64,000 bases of DNA from Acanthopleuribacter pedis (GTDB lineage: Bacteria > Acidobacteriota > Holophagae > Acanthopleuribacterales > Acanthopleuribacteraceae), in assembly GCF_017377855.1 (NCBI RefSeq), contig NZ_JAFREP010000018.1, positions 62,001 to 126,000 on the forward strand, in the 5' to 3' direction. The notes under the pieces are model-generated. The model searched no databases and was not told the DNA's origin. It saw nothing but the letters and a program-made list of their open reading frames with translations. The translations under genes were made by a program, and so were the position numbers. Every line of letters starts with the position of its first letter. Positions within the stretch are counted from its first letter, which is position 1. Below, in pieces: positions 8,634 through 18,412 of the stretch.

Positions 8634-9608
8634 ATGGTGTTGCTTGTGAATGTTGTGATTCTGGTTGGCGCATTATTGGTGCTCCTCTTCAGCGCCGGCT
8701 GGTTCATTTCCGGCGCATCGGTCCTGGCCGAAAAAATGGGTATTCCACCCCTGTTGATCGGCATGATCATTATTGGTTTTGGCACCTCTTCACCGGAACT
8801 GCTGGTGTCCGTCCAAGCGGCCATGGATAACAACGCGGCGCTGGCGATCGGCAACGCCGTCGGCTCCAACATTACCAACATCACCCTTATCTTGGGCTTG
8901 ACCGCCGTGTTGGCGCCCATCGCGGTTCAATCAAACATTGTCCGCCGTGAACTCCCCTTTCTTCTCGTGGCAACCACCGTCCTTTTTGCCTTGGGTTGGG
9001 ACGGCCTCCTTTCACGCGTGGATGCGGTGATCCTGCTCAGCCTGTTTGCGGTCATTTTGGGCTGGGCGATGGTCTTGGCAAGACAAACCCCGGACGACGC
9101 CCTTGCCGACGATGTCACCAAAGAACTGAACGAAGTAACCATGAGCTCGAAAAAAGCCGCGGTGCTGGTGGCGGTCGGCCTCGTGCTTTTAACCCTAAGT
9201 TCCCGATGGCTGGTTTCAAGCGCGGTCCAGTTGGCTACCGCGCTTGGCGTCAGCGAGCTGATGATCGGATTGACGATTGTTGCATTGGGCACCTCGTCTC
9301 CCGAATTGGCGGCCTCCGTGATCGCGGCGCGCAAGGGAGAACATGACCTTGCTCTTGGTAACGTGTTAGGATCCAACTTGTTCAACACATTGGGTGCGAT
9401 TGGCGCAGCAGGTCTCACGCGCCCTCTCCCCGTGACAGAGACCCTTGTGTTTCGGGACATGCCCGTCCTGCTCCTTGTCACCCTTCTCTTGTTCCCGGCA
9501 GCCGTGGGTTGGCGGGGACCCGGAAGCATCAACCGCTGGGAGGGCGCCCTTTTATTGACCGGTTTTGCCGGGTACACGGGGTACCTTATTTTCAGCAACC
9601 TTTCGTGA
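8634..9608 (+). CDS. calcium/sodium antiporter, CaCA family (YrbG-like)
   Basis: About 320 residues with some ten membrane segments. Both alpha-repeats of the cation/Ca2+ exchanger superfamily are clear: GFGTSSPELLVSVQAA with GNAVGSNITN in the first half, and ALGTSSPELAASVIAA with GNVLGSNLFN in the second. Start choice is open. The strong GGAGG (8629-8633) is only 0 nt from ATG 8634, too close for efficient initiation, so TTG 8640 or GTG 8646 are better spaced. The protein would exchange Ca2+ for Na+ across the inner membrane. It is 14 bp after the M15-like gene and 64 bp before a second cation antiporter. Confidence 0.92.
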   Translation: MVLLVNVVILVGALLVLLFSAGWFISGASVLAEKMGIPPLLIGMIIIGFGTSSPELLVSVQAAMDNNAALAIGNAVGSNITNITLILGLTAVLAPIAVQSNIVRRELPFLLVATTVLFALGWDGLLSRVDAVILLSLFAVILGWAMVLARQTPDDALADDVTKELNEVTMSSKKAAVLVAVGLVLLTLSSRWLVSSAVQLATALGVSELMIGLTIVALGTSSPELAASVIAARKGEHDLALGNVLGSNLFNTLGAIGAAGLTRPLPVTETLVFRDMPVLLLVTLLLFPAAVGWRGPGSINRWEGALLLTGFAGYTGYLIFSNLS

Positions 9609-9672
9609 AACCATGCAGTCTCCCATATCCTCCGGCTTCGTTGCCAAGGCGCTATTTATTTTGAGGTGAAGT

Positions 9673-10866
9673 ATGCACATGGACGCCGCCGTCATCCCGT
9701 TCGTCACCATTTGCTTCATTGTGTTTACCCTTGGCTTTCTCGCCAAAAAAATGCGGGCGCCCATCATGGTGGGTTACATGATTGCCGGTTTTGTCGTAGG
9801 GCCGTCGGGGTTGGGCATCATCACCGACCAAGTCGTGCCGAACCAACTGGGTTCTTTTGGTGTTTTGCTGCTCTTGTTCTTTGTGGGGATGGAACTATCC
9901 ATCGCCGATTTCAAATCAAACTTGGTAAAAGCCACGGTTGGAACCCTGTTACAAATCGGGCTTTCTATCGCCTTCACTTTCCTGATCGGGTTCGCCTTCG
10001 ATTGGCCCTGGCAACGTGCACTGGTGATGGGTTTCGTCATTAGCCTTAGCAGCACCGCGGTCGTATTCCGCTTTCTCCAGAATGAGAATATGTTGCAGTC
10101 AAAAATTGGCGGCGCAGTCGGAAACATCTTGATTTCCCAGGATTTTGCCGTCATTGCCATGCTGCTCTGCGTTCAATACCTCGGTCCAAAACAAGCCGGC
10201 GCGGACAGTCATGCGGTCCTGCAATTGATCGGCTGCATCCTGTTTTGCGGCGTACTGTTTCTTATCCTCAAAAAACAACATATCAACTTGGGGATCTGGC
10301 GATGGGTTGAACAGGATAAAGAGTTACAGGTTTTTCTCGCCCTTCTCTTGTGTTTTGGGATTGCGCTTATCGCGGGGCTGTTTCATCTCTCCGCTGCTTT
10401 AGGCGCCTTTGTCGGCGGCATCATCGTCTCGGCAGCCAGGGAAACGGAGTGGGTTTCCCATCGTTTGGAAACCTTCCAAATCTTGCTGATGGCCGTATTT
10501 TTTGCGGCCGTCGGCATGATGTTGGATGTTTCTGTTTTGCGCGAGTATTGGCTCACCATCGGCCTCTTGCTGTTGGCGGTATTCCTGACAAATACCTTCA
10601 TCAACACGGGCATTCTTATGGTGAGTGGCTTTAATTTTCGCGACAGTCTCTTCGGTGGTTCTTTGTTATCGCAAATCGGCGAGTTCAGTTTCGTGTTGGC
10701 CGCGATCAGCGTTCAAATAGGCATTATTTCCCAAATCACGTACCAAATCACACTCAGCGTGATTGCCATGAGCCTGTTCTTTAGCCCCATTTGGGTTTTT
10801 GTGGTCACCAAGCTGTTCCCTAGAACACCTGAAGTGCACTCGGGCGAGTCGCAACCCACGGCGTAA
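9673..10866 (+). CDS. CPA2-family monovalent cation:proton antiporter (KefB/NapA-like)
   Basis: 397 residues, about 12 membrane segments and no C-terminal TrkA-N domain. The family pattern is visible: GYMIAGFVVGPSGLG near residue 35, FFVGMELS near 77, SLSSTAVVFRFL near 120, and QDFAVIAML near 155 with the conserved Asp of the ion-binding site. GAGGTGA at 9662-9668 supports ATG 9673. These transporters exchange K+ or Na+ for protons. It follows the CaCA gene in the same direction; the pair suggests a cation homeostasis unit. Confidence 0.9.
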   Translation: MHMDAAVIPFVTICFIVFTLGFLAKKMRAPIMVGYMIAGFVVGPSGLGIITDQVVPNQLGSFGVLLLLFFVGMELSIADFKSNLVKATVGTLLQIGLSIAFTFLIGFAFDWPWQRALVMGFVISLSSTAVVFRFLQNENMLQSKIGGAVGNILISQDFAVIAMLLCVQYLGPKQAGADSHAVLQLIGCILFCGVLFLILKKQHINLGIWRWVEQDKELQVFLALLLCFGIALIAGLFHLSAALGAFVGGIIVSAARETEWVSHRLETFQILLMAVFFAAVGMMLDVSVLREYWLTIGLLLLAVFLTNTFINTGILMVSGFNFRDSLFGGSLLSQIGEFSFVLAAISVQIGIISQITYQITLSVIAMSLFFSPIWVFVVTKLFPRTPEVHSGESQPTA

Positions 10867-10902
10867 TGGTATCCACCGGGATCACACGGGTTCGGATAAA
10901 GG

Positions 10903-11793
10903 CTAAAGCAATTTAATCTTGAGCACGTCGGCAATGCGCCGGCGCGGATCTTGGATCGCCTTCCACTCGCGAAAATTGGCCAACAAACCCTGAACCAACA
11001 TGCGGTTGGGTTCCTCGGCATCGAGTTCGCGACCGAGTAAATCAAGTACCGATTGCACATCAACTTCTTCACGATCCTCCAGTTCCATCGCATCGAAAAA
11101 GGCCTTGATCTCCTCGAATGCGTCGGCCAGGCGCTTTTTGACAGCCTCGGCCAATTTGGCGGCCACTTCACCGCGACGGGTGAAGAGGCTTTCGTTGAGA
11201 AAAGGCTCCGGTTGATCCCGTTCCAGACCTTCCACCAAACAATCCATGGTGTAAACCAAAAAATCAGCGGCCTCGTTGACCTGTAATTCAATGTTTTCCA
11301 ACAGGGCGAGCGAGGAATATTCGTTGAGGGTCCCGCTGAGAATCACGGAGAGGTCGATGGAATACGTTTTGATGCGGTCGCCATACGCGCGTACCAGGAA
11401 CTTTTCCTGGATGAGTTGCCACGTCATGCGGATCTTTTCGGCCATGAGAATCATGGTTTCGTCGAATTGCAGGCCGGCTTCTTGCCAGAACTCGGTAGTC
11501 AGGTTTTGATCCTCACGCACGGAGTTAAATTGCAGGCGAATTTGTTCGACCAACTGGGCACGGGGACTCAAATCCTCCCGTTCCAACAATTGGTTGACCT
11601 CGGCCACCAGTTCCTCGTTGAGGTACTCCATGGCGGCGATGGTGAGATCGGATTTGGAGCTAAAGTTCAGGTAAAGTGCACCTTTACTGACCCCGCTCGC
11701 CTCGGCCACCTGCTGCATGGTGGTACTTTTGATGCCGTTAGCTCGGAAAAGCTCCAGGGCTTTCGCCAGGATCGTCCCCCGTTTATCCGCCAC
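10903..11793 (-). CDS. TetR family transcriptional regulator with long C-terminal region
   Basis: 296 residues. Residues 1-55 are a TetR N-terminal DNA-binding domain (KALELFRANGIKSTTMQQVA and GVSKGALYLNF). GTG 11793 is chosen as the start because GGAGG lies about 7 nt upstream; the frame is open to 11835 but that extension looks non-coding. The C-terminal part is about 100 residues longer than usual for the family and ends in an acidic, helical stretch. It is convergent with the CPA2 antiporter gene and followed by no partner on its own strand, so its targets cannot be inferred. Confidence 0.88.
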   Translation of the reverse strand: MADKRGTILAKALELFRANGIKSTTMQQVAEASGVSKGALYLNFSSKSDLTIAAMEYLNEELVAEVNQLLEREDLSPRAQLVEQIRLQFNSVREDQNLTTEFWQEAGLQFDETMILMAEKIRMTWQLIQEKFLVRAYGDRIKTYSIDLSVILSGTLNEYSSLALLENIELQVNEAADFLVYTMDCLVEGLERDQPEPFLNESLFTRRGEVAAKLAEAVKKRLADAFEEIKAFFDAMELEDREEVDVQSVLDLLGRELDAEEPNRMLVQGLLANFREWKAIQDPRRRIADVLKIKLL

Positions 11794-11889
11794 GCCCGAC
11801 CTCCAGGGTACATCTTGTTTCGAGAAATGAACCACGGGTCATTTTAGCAGGGTCATCTTTGCCTGAACAGACGGGTCAGGGTCACCCAC

Positions 11890-11913
11890 AAAAAAGGCCT
11901 CCCGTGGGAGGCC
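11890..11913 (-). terminator. rho-independent terminator of the first VWFA gene
   Basis: GGCCTCC (11896-11902) pairs with GGAGGCC (11907-11913) around a 4-nt loop; read on the minus strand the hairpin is followed by six T. It lies 22 nt beyond the stop of the VWFA-related gene at 11935. Confidence 0.75.
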
Positions 11914-11934
11914 CTCATGGTTTGTACAGAATGT

Positions 11935-13431
11935 TTAAAAGGACGCGAGGTTGTTCTTTACGAACACCCGTTCGCCGGAGGTTAGATCAACCACGGTTGC
12001 CTCGATCCAAGCGGGCTGTTGGCCGTCGGCCCAATTGAAGGCCACCTTTTGGGCAAGGATCGGGTAGGTGTAGGCACCACGGCGTTTCTTGACGCGCATT
12101 TCGGCGGCCTTGACCTGTTCGGCGATAAGCACCCCGTTTTCGTCATAAGCGCGATAGCTCACGGCCACGTTGGCGCGCCGTTTCTTCCAGCCGGCATGGG
12201 TCCAGGCCATCCATTCGGCGTTGACGGCCAGCGCCATTTCGTCCGCGTTCCCGCGCAAAACACCGCCCACCGTTTGGGCGGGGATGAGTGCCGATTGGGG
12301 ATAGTAACCGGCGAAGTGGTTGGCCAACTTGGTAATCCCTTTCACCTTGACCTGCACCCGGCGGTAGCGATCATTTTGGGCGTTGCTGTAATAGCGAATG
12401 CGGTAGTAGTGGTTGATTTCCTCATTGACGCGTTCGAGCATTTTGGGGACGGCACCACCTTGGACCCGGTAAAAAACACCGGCGGTGTTGGCCGCAATTT
12501 CGGAGGTACGGTCGAAATAATTGTCGTTGCGAATGCGACCGAAGCGACCGGCGGCAATGTTTTCGTGAGGCTCCAAGCTGAGGACGTTGACGCTGACCTT
12601 GTTAAACAAGGCGGTGGTTTGAATGTCCTTGATCGACAACACCTCGGGTTGGTTGCTCGCGCCCTCGGTATCGTCACGGCTGCCCAAATCCCAGGGATTG
12701 GAAATGAGAAGCAGATCTTTGCGACCGCTGTAAGCGCCGAGGTAATTCACGAACTGCCCCAAAATCTCCAACTCTTGGCGGTAGTGGTTGGGGTTGAGAT
12801 GCTCGGGGCCGAGCACGGGACGCCCCAAATGCCCGTAATGACCGAGGTAATTGGGAAAGAACCCGCGGTGGTGACGCAAGCGGTGATCCATGTGGTAGCT
12901 TCGGGTATTCCGGTAGCGGGAGTTGTGGTAGTAATTTTCAGCGCGATCAATCGCGGTTAAGAAGGCATCGCGATCCTTGGTAAAAGGTTGAATTTCTACA
13001 ATACCGTCGCCGTTAATTGCCAAGCCCAATTCGCTACTGCCATGATCGTAAATGGTGGCGAATTCACGCAGGTTCTTGAACATCGGCCGCATGGAAACAA
13101 ATTCGGTATTTTTGAAATCCAAAAGAATCATAAACCGCGACCGATTGGCTTGCTGCTCGTCCGCGTTCATGGCGTTCAAATCAACTTCTTCAATGCTGTC
13201 AATCGTCTGACGCCTTCCATTTTCGTGAACCACGAAATCGCCGCGGGTCAAACCGCGCAGCGTTTTTCCCGACAGGTGCTCGGCGCGAACCACCAATTCT
13301 ACCAGATTGACATCGATCTCTTCCTGGACACCGGCACCCCGTGATTGAGCAACGGCATAACCAGAAGCACCAAAAGTCATTAGGGCGATGGACAGCAAGG
13401 TCCACGGGTTAAAACGTCTCAATTCAGTCAT
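11935..13431 (-). CDS. secreted VWFA-related protein (Acidobacterial VWFA-domain family)
   Basis: 498 residues. ATG 13431 follows GGAGGG at a 7-nt spacing and starts a signal peptide (TLLSIALMTFGASGYAVAQ); the open frame upstream is not used. After a segment EIDVNLVELVVRAEHLSGK comes a domain with FVVHENGRRQTIDSIEEVD and RSRFMILLDFKNTEF, the pattern I associate with the TIGR03436 'VWFA-related Acidobacterial domain'. The metal-binding DxSxS motif of true VWA domains is replaced by LLDFKNTE. The protein is exported; function in the family is unknown. Its neighbour at 13849-15255 is a clear paralogue with the same order of motifs. Confidence 0.85.
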   Translation of the reverse strand: MTELRRFNPWTLLSIALMTFGASGYAVAQSRGAGVQEEIDVNLVELVVRAEHLSGKTLRGLTRGDFVVHENGRRQTIDSIEEVDLNAMNADEQQANRSRFMILLDFKNTEFVSMRPMFKNLREFATIYDHGSSELGLAINGDGIVEIQPFTKDRDAFLTAIDRAENYYHNSRYRNTRSYHMDHRLRHHRGFFPNYLGHYGHLGRPVLGPEHLNPNHYRQELEILGQFVNYLGAYSGRKDLLLISNPWDLGSRDDTEGASNQPEVLSIKDIQTTALFNKVSVNVLSLEPHENIAAGRFGRIRNDNYFDRTSEIAANTAGVFYRVQGGAVPKMLERVNEEINHYYRIRYYSNAQNDRYRRVQVKVKGITKLANHFAGYYPQSALIPAQTVGGVLRGNADEMALAVNAEWMAWTHAGWKKRRANVAVSYRAYDENGVLIAEQVKAAEMRVKKRRGAYTYPILAQKVAFNWADGQQPAWIEATVVDLTSGERVFVKNNLASF

Positions 13432-13788
13432 AAGTTCCCTCCGCTTCGTTTGTGCGGCACCGGCTCCGCAATATGGACTTGACGAGGAACCCAAGGGGCA
13501 AAGGCTGTGCCAAACCACATCAACGCCGCCGCGCGAGGGAGCGAATAAAATCTCACAAAAACAGCTAAACCTTTACCATTTATTAACTTCTCCAAAATCA
13601 CACGCGCTGAAGACAACGCGTCAAAGGCCGTACTCAAAAATGTTCATCGCGGCGAATATCGCTACCTAAAGGTCCACCGGCTGACCCCCGCGGATGACGC
13701 CGTAAGCCCACGACAGAAGAGAAGAGGACACAACACACCCCGACACCGGAACGGCAACAGCGCACACCCATGGACCAGAAATCACAAA

Positions 13789-13809
13789 GGCGCACCGAAC
13801 AGGTGCGCC
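13789..13809 (-). terminator. hairpin after the second VWFA gene, possible terminator
   Basis: GGCGCACC (13789-13796) and GGTGCGCC (13802-13809) form an 8-bp stem with a 5-nt loop 40 nt beyond the stop at 13849. On the minus strand only TTTGTG follows, so the T-tract is weak. The rest of the 13432-13848 gap holds nothing else I can support. Confidence 0.5.
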
Positions 13810-13848
13810 ATGGCCTGATCAAGGCGGGTTTTCGAGAACCGAAAAAGA

Positions 13849-15255
13849 CTAATTGGCCGCCAGTTGATGCTGAATCAATACGCGTTCGCCGGAGGTCATG
13901 TCGACAATCCGCGCCTCAAAACGAGCCGGTTTTTGGTCTTCAGCCCAGTTAAAAAATACCTCTTGGGCCAAAACGGGGTAGGCGTATTTTCCTTTCTCCT
14001 TCTTCACGCGTAATTCAGTTGCCTGCACGCGCTCCGCGATCATTTGACCGAGTTCGTCAAAGGCCCGATAACTCACCACCACGTTCACCCCCCGTTCCTT
14101 GCGGCCGGAACGACGCCAGGACATCCAGTCGGTTTGAACCGCCAGAACTTGTGCGTCGGTGTCTCCTTTGAGCATGCCGTGAACCTCTTTTTTGGGCGCG
14201 AGTTCCGATTCGGGGAAAAAGCCGGCAAAGTGGTTTCCAACCCGGTTAAGTCCCTTAACCTTTACATTCACACGGCGATAGCGCTGGTGCTTGACATTGG
14301 AATAATAGCGAATACGGTAAAAATGGCTGAGATCGTCGGCGACGCGCTCCATGGTCGTCCCCAAACCACCGCGGTTAACGCGGTAGTAAACACCCGAGGT
14401 TTTGGCTGCCAGTTCCGCGCTTTCGTCGATGCCCACATCCGCCGAGGTGCGGGCAAAACGCCCCTCGGAATCATTCGGCGAGGGCTCCAGGTTCAAGATG
14501 TTAAGGGTGACCTTGTTAAATTGGGCGGTGGTTTGGATGTCGCGTAGAGAAACAACGCCGCGAATGTTGCGACGCCCTTCCTGAACGTCGTTGCGGCCAA
14601 ATGCCCAGGGATTGGAAACCAACAACAAATTCTTGCGCCCATTGTAGGCGCCCAGAAAATTGACGAACTGGCCCAACACCTCGATCTCTTGCCGAAAGTA
14701 GTCCGAGTCGGCCACCAATTGCCGCCGGGTGAAGTTCTTGGTACGCGCGCTACGATGCCCCTTGGTATTGTAGAATTGCTCGGTTTTGGCAACGGCCGCG
14801 AGAAACTCGGCACGATTTCGCGTAAACGGCTGTACGGTCTGAACACCGGTCAAATTAAAAGATAATCCTAAGTCACTGGTCTCAAAGTCGAATTCTTCAA
14901 CAAAGTTGCGCAAAAACTCAAAGGCACCCACCATCGACGCGTACTCGGTGTTTTTAAAATCGAGCAAAATCATCAAACGCGAACGATCCGAGGCATGCAC
15001 GCCGTCGGGATGATGAATGTCTACCTCTTCGATGTGATCAATTTTTTGACGTTTCCCGCCCTCGGTGACCACAAAATCCGCGGCGGTCAAGCCGCGCACT
15101 TTCTCCCCGCTCAGATTTTCAGCGCGGACGACCAATTCGACCAAGTTAACGCGCATTTCCTCCTGGACGGCCGGCTCCTGGGCGAAAGAAGCAACAACTG
15201 CAGTACAGATCCATACGAAACAAAAGCCTTTAAAATACCTATTCGATCCGAACAT
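13849..15255 (-). CDS. secreted VWFA-related protein, paralogue of 11935-13431
   Basis: 468 residues, with GGAGGG 4 nt ahead of ATG 15255 and a signal peptide (FKGFCFVWICTAVVASFAQ). The order of blocks matches the neighbouring gene: RVNLVELVVRAENLSGEKVR, FVVTEGGKRQKIDHIEEVD, RSRLMILLDFKNTEYASM, LLLVSNPWAFG, and a C-terminal block ending TSGERVLIQHQLA. The differences are spread over the whole length, so this is an old tandem duplication rather than a recent one. Exported, function unknown. The two could work as partners or in the same envelope process (inference). Confidence 0.85.
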   Translation of the reverse strand: MFGSNRYFKGFCFVWICTAVVASFAQEPAVQEEMRVNLVELVVRAENLSGEKVRGLTAADFVVTEGGKRQKIDHIEEVDIHHPDGVHASDRSRLMILLDFKNTEYASMVGAFEFLRNFVEEFDFETSDLGLSFNLTGVQTVQPFTRNRAEFLAAVAKTEQFYNTKGHRSARTKNFTRRQLVADSDYFRQEIEVLGQFVNFLGAYNGRKNLLLVSNPWAFGRNDVQEGRRNIRGVVSLRDIQTTAQFNKVTLNILNLEPSPNDSEGRFARTSADVGIDESAELAAKTSGVYYRVNRGGLGTTMERVADDLSHFYRIRYYSNVKHQRYRRVNVKVKGLNRVGNHFAGFFPESELAPKKEVHGMLKGDTDAQVLAVQTDWMSWRRSGRKERGVNVVVSYRAFDELGQMIAERVQATELRVKKEKGKYAYPVLAQEVFFNWAEDQKPARFEARIVDMTSGERVLIQHQLAAN

Positions 15256-15448
15256 TTTCCCTCCATTTCAGGTTTCGTGAACGCGTCACGGACACAATCA
15301 ATCAATAGGTCAATCATTGTGCGTAGCAAGCGCTAAAGATTACTGCACAAAAATTGACGTGTACGTGTCATGAAAAGGCGGAAAATCTCGATCTCTTGGA
15401 CCTCATTTTTTCATTTAAGGCAGTGCGATTGGCGTATCCCCCACGCGC

Positions 15449-17455
15449 TCAGGATGATACCGGCTGAACCTCGATCAATAATTGCCGCGACTGGACTTGG
15501 TCGCCGGCCGCAACACCGACCACCGTAATTTCGCCGTCAATGGGCGCCGCGAGCCGGTGTTCCATCTTCATGGCTTCCAGGACGGCCAGTAAATCGCCGG
15601 CCGCAACCCGGTCACCCACGACGACGGCGACATCAACGACGCGGCCGCTCATGACGGCATGGACCAGTCCGTCGTGGTGGGCGCCACCTCGGTTGCGCGC
15701 TTCCAAACCGCGATCTTCAAATTCAAGAACACCCGCTTCAGCTGCCAACCAAAAACGCGCGCCCGCGACAGCGCCAAGTCGGCGGTAACGCACGCCGTCC
15801 TGTTCGAGGTCCAGATGAAACAGTCGCGCGCCGGTGGGCGCGACGGCGACCGCTTCGCACCCATGACAAACAAGCTCACCCGCCTGTTCCCCAAGCGTCA
15901 CGGCCAAATGATCGTTCCCCAATTCGCGAACACGGCCCTCCAACAGACGCGCTTCAAAAGCCAACCGTAAGGTCCGCGCGGGCGCATGGCCCGAAAACCA
16001 ACCGCGCCAAGCATCACCGGCTCCCGCGGGCAAAGGCAACAAGGCGCGCTGGATGCACCACACCGCGGCCAGGTCGGCCCAACCCACCGTGGGCTGTTGG
16101 TATTCGGTAAAATGCTGCTGTAGAAATGAGGTGCTAAAACGGCCGGCGGCAAACTCGGGGTGCGCGATCACGCGCGCGAGAAAATCGGCATTGTGCACCA
16201 CGCCCAACAAACGGGTTTCCCGTAACGCGGCGCCCAACCGCTTTAGCGCGGTCCCGCGATCCGGGCCTTTGGCCATGATTTTGGCGACCATGGCGTCGTA
16301 GTGGGCGCTGACGGCCAAACCATCGCACAAACCGTGGTCCACCCGGATATCGCGCCCTTGCGGCGGTCGCCAGAAGTGGACGGTTCCGGTTTGCGGCAGG
16401 TAATCCCGCGCGGGATCCTCGGCATAAAGCCGCACCTGGACGGCGTGCCCGTCAAAAACGACATCGCCCTGGTCCAACGGCAGCGGTTCACCCTGGGCAA
16501 CGGCCAATTGCAGCGCGACCAAGTCAAGCCCGGTCACCATTTCGGTTACCCCATGCTCAACTTGCAAGCGCGTGTTCATTTCCAAAAAGTAAAAAGCGCC
16601 CTGGTCGTCGAGTAAAAACTCGACGGTGCCCACGCTGTGGTAATCCACGGAGGCGGCAATCCGCAAGGCGACGGCGCCCATGGTCTCGCGCAGTTCGTGG
16701 TCGACGGCGGGGCTGGGCGCCTCTTCGACAACTTTTTGGTGACGCCGCTGCACGGAACAATCGCGCTCGCCCAGGTGGATGCGGTTACCGTGCTGATCGG
16801 CGGCGATCTGGATTTCGATGTGCCTGGCCGAGAGCAGCGCTTTTTCCAGCAACAAACCATCGTGGCCGAACGCGTTTTTGGCCTCGGAACGGGCCCGCGC
16901 AACGGCATCCGCTAAATCCTCGGCGCGTTCGACCAAACGCATGCCGCGACCACCCCCCCCGGCGGCGGCTTTGATTAACACGGGAAAGCCACACTCCGCG
17001 GCGGCCCGAGCCCAGGTGTCCGGCGCACTCAAATCGAGTTCGACCCCGGGGATGAGCGGCACATCGGCATCGCGCAGCAGCCGTTTGGCCTCGGCTTTGT
17101 CGGCCATGGCGCGAATCGAAGCCGCGGACGGCCCGATAAACACCAGACCCGCGGCGACGCAAGCTTCGGCAAAAGCGGCCTGTTCCGAGAGGAACCCGTA
17201 ACCTGGATGCACGGCCTCGGCGCCGACCCGTTTGGCGGCGGCGATGATCGCGTCGATGCTGAGGTAACTCGCGGCGGGTTCGGCGGCCCCGAGGAAAACA
17301 GCCTCGTCACAGGCTGTCACAAAAGGTGCATCGCGGTCGGCCTCGCTGTATACCGCCACGGTACGGTAACCCAACTCACGGGCGGTGCGCTGAATGCGGA
17401 GGGCGATTTCGCCGCGGTTGGCGATAAGGATTTTGCTAAAACGAGCGGATGACAC
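15449..17455 (-). CDS. acyl-CoA carboxylase alpha subunit: biotin carboxylase + biotin carrier (AtuF/LiuD-like)
   Basis: 668 residues. GTG 17455 is chosen as start because TAGGAGG lies 6 nt upstream and the protein then begins directly with the biotin carboxylase domain (FSKILIANRGEIALRIQRTA). The ATP-grasp glycine loop AAAGGGGRGMR is near residue 170 and the C-terminal biotinyl domain has the biotin-attachment motif VLEAMKMEH near residue 630. The subunit carboxylates its biotin from bicarbonate and ATP and passes CO2 to the carboxyltransferase encoded at 19647-21257. It is the last gene of a five-gene minus-strand operon. Alpha subunits of methylcrotonyl-CoA and geranyl-CoA carboxylases cannot be told apart by eye; operon content favours the geranyl-type (see 21260-23077). 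Confidence 0.9.
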   Translation of the reverse strand: MSSARFSKILIANRGEIALRIQRTARELGYRTVAVYSEADRDAPFVTACDEAVFLGAAEPAASYLSIDAIIAAAKRVGAEAVHPGYGFLSEQAAFAEACVAAGLVFIGPSAASIRAMADKAEAKRLLRDADVPLIPGVELDLSAPDTWARAAAECGFPVLIKAAAGGGGRGMRLVERAEDLADAVARARSEAKNAFGHDGLLLEKALLSARHIEIQIAADQHGNRIHLGERDCSVQRRHQKVVEEAPSPAVDHELRETMGAVALRIAASVDYHSVGTVEFLLDDQGAFYFLEMNTRLQVEHGVTEMVTGLDLVALQLAVAQGEPLPLDQGDVVFDGHAVQVRLYAEDPARDYLPQTGTVHFWRPPQGRDIRVDHGLCDGLAVSAHYDAMVAKIMAKGPDRGTALKRLGAALRETRLLGVVHNADFLARVIAHPEFAAGRFSTSFLQQHFTEYQQPTVGWADLAAVWCIQRALLPLPAGAGDAWRGWFSGHAPARTLRLAFEARLLEGRVRELGNDHLAVTLGEQAGELVCHGCEAVAVAPTGARLFHLDLEQDGVRYRRLGAVAGARFWLAAEAGVLEFEDRGLEARNRGGAHHDGLVHAVMSGRVVDVAVVVGDRVAAGDLLAVLEAMKMEHRLAAPIDGEITVVGVAAGDQVQSRQLLIEVQPVSS

Positions 17456-17599
17456 GGGGAACCTCCTAGGTGGGGACAAAGCACGGCCGGCACGCACAAA
17501 AGGCGCGTTTTTGCGAAAGGTCGCGGGACGATCCGTGATGGGAAAGGGGGCAATGGAGAAGCGGTCAAAACACCAACAAGGTGGGTGACGGGGCGCCGG

Positions 17600-18409
17600 T
17601 TAAAGCGCCCATTTGGGTTTGCGTTTTTGGGCAAATGCCAAGGTGCCCTCGCGGCCTTCGGGCCCGCGGATGGCCTCGGAGAACGCGTGGGCGGCGTCGT
17701 CCAGCAGGTCGTTTATCGGTTTCGAGCCCACGCGGTGCATCAGTTGTTTGGTGACGGCGTTGGCCTTGGGACCGCGACTCGCCAGGGCTGTCAAGACCTG
17801 GTCGAGTTCTTTTTTAAGGCCGTCGGCATCAGTGGCAACGCGATGGACCAGACCGAGACGCAGGGCCTCGTCGCCCTGAAACCAGGGGCCGACCAAAGCC
17901 AGGTAACGCGCTTGGGTAAGGCCGATACGACGCACCACAAAAGGTGCGATTTGGGCGGGTGGAATACCGAGCCCGGTTTCGGGAAGCCCGAACTTGGCGT
18001 TGGCCAAACAAATGGCAACGTCGGAGACGCAGGCAAGCCCGAAACCGCCGCCCAGCACGCTGCCCTCCAACACACAAATCACGGTTTGCGGCAGGGCGTC
18101 GACCAGACACAACAGCCGCCCAAAAGCGCGGTTCAAAGCGTAAAACGGATCAGATTGTGGGTCTTGTTGCTGTCGTTCCTGGGCCTGCACCATGTCTTTG
18201 ACATCGCCGCCGGCGCAGAAATGGCCGTGGGCGCCGCGCAGGATGACGGCGCGAATCTCGTCTGAGGCGGCGACGGCTTTCATGACCCGCTCCAGTTCAT
18301 GCACCATCTCCAGGTTCATCGCATTGCGAACCTGCGGTCGGTCAAAAACCACGCTCAGGAACGCGCGGTCCCGTTGCAGCAACAAATGATCACACTGTCC
18401 AACTTCCAT
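17600..18409 (-). CDS. enoyl-CoA hydratase (isohexenylglutaconyl-/methylglutaconyl-CoA hydratase-like)
   Basis: 269 residues of the crotonase superfamily. The oxyanion-hole blocks HGHFCAGGDVKDM (near residue 65) and EGSVLGGGFGLACVSDV (near residue 115) are intact, followed by FGLPETGLGIPPAQIAPFVV with the conserved catalytic-type Glu. It starts 3 bp after the acyl-CoA dehydrogenase gene with GGGGGA ahead of ATG 18409, so it is firmly in the operon. In both terpene (AtuE) and leucine (LiuC) degradation this enzyme hydrates the carboxylated 3-methyl-glutaconyl-type product. The GIPPAQIAPFVV block resembles AtuE-type sequences as I remember them; this needs an alignment. Confidence 0.88.
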   Translation of the reverse strand: MEVGQCDHLLLQRDRAFLSVVFDRPQVRNAMNLEMVHELERVMKAVAASDEIRAVILRGAHGHFCAGGDVKDMVQAQERQQQDPQSDPFYALNRAFGRLLCLVDALPQTVICVLEGSVLGGGFGLACVSDVAICLANAKFGLPETGLGIPPAQIAPFVVRRIGLTQARYLALVGPWFQGDEALRLGLVHRVATDADGLKKELDQVLTALASRGPKANAVTKQLMHRVGSKPINDLLDDAAHAFSEAIRGPEGREGTLAFAQKRKPKWAL

Positions 18410-18412
18410 GTT

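Noticed and set aside
12019..12960. 313-codon plus-strand open frame
   Set aside because: Antisense shadow of the first VWFA-related gene, which has a signal peptide and RBS.
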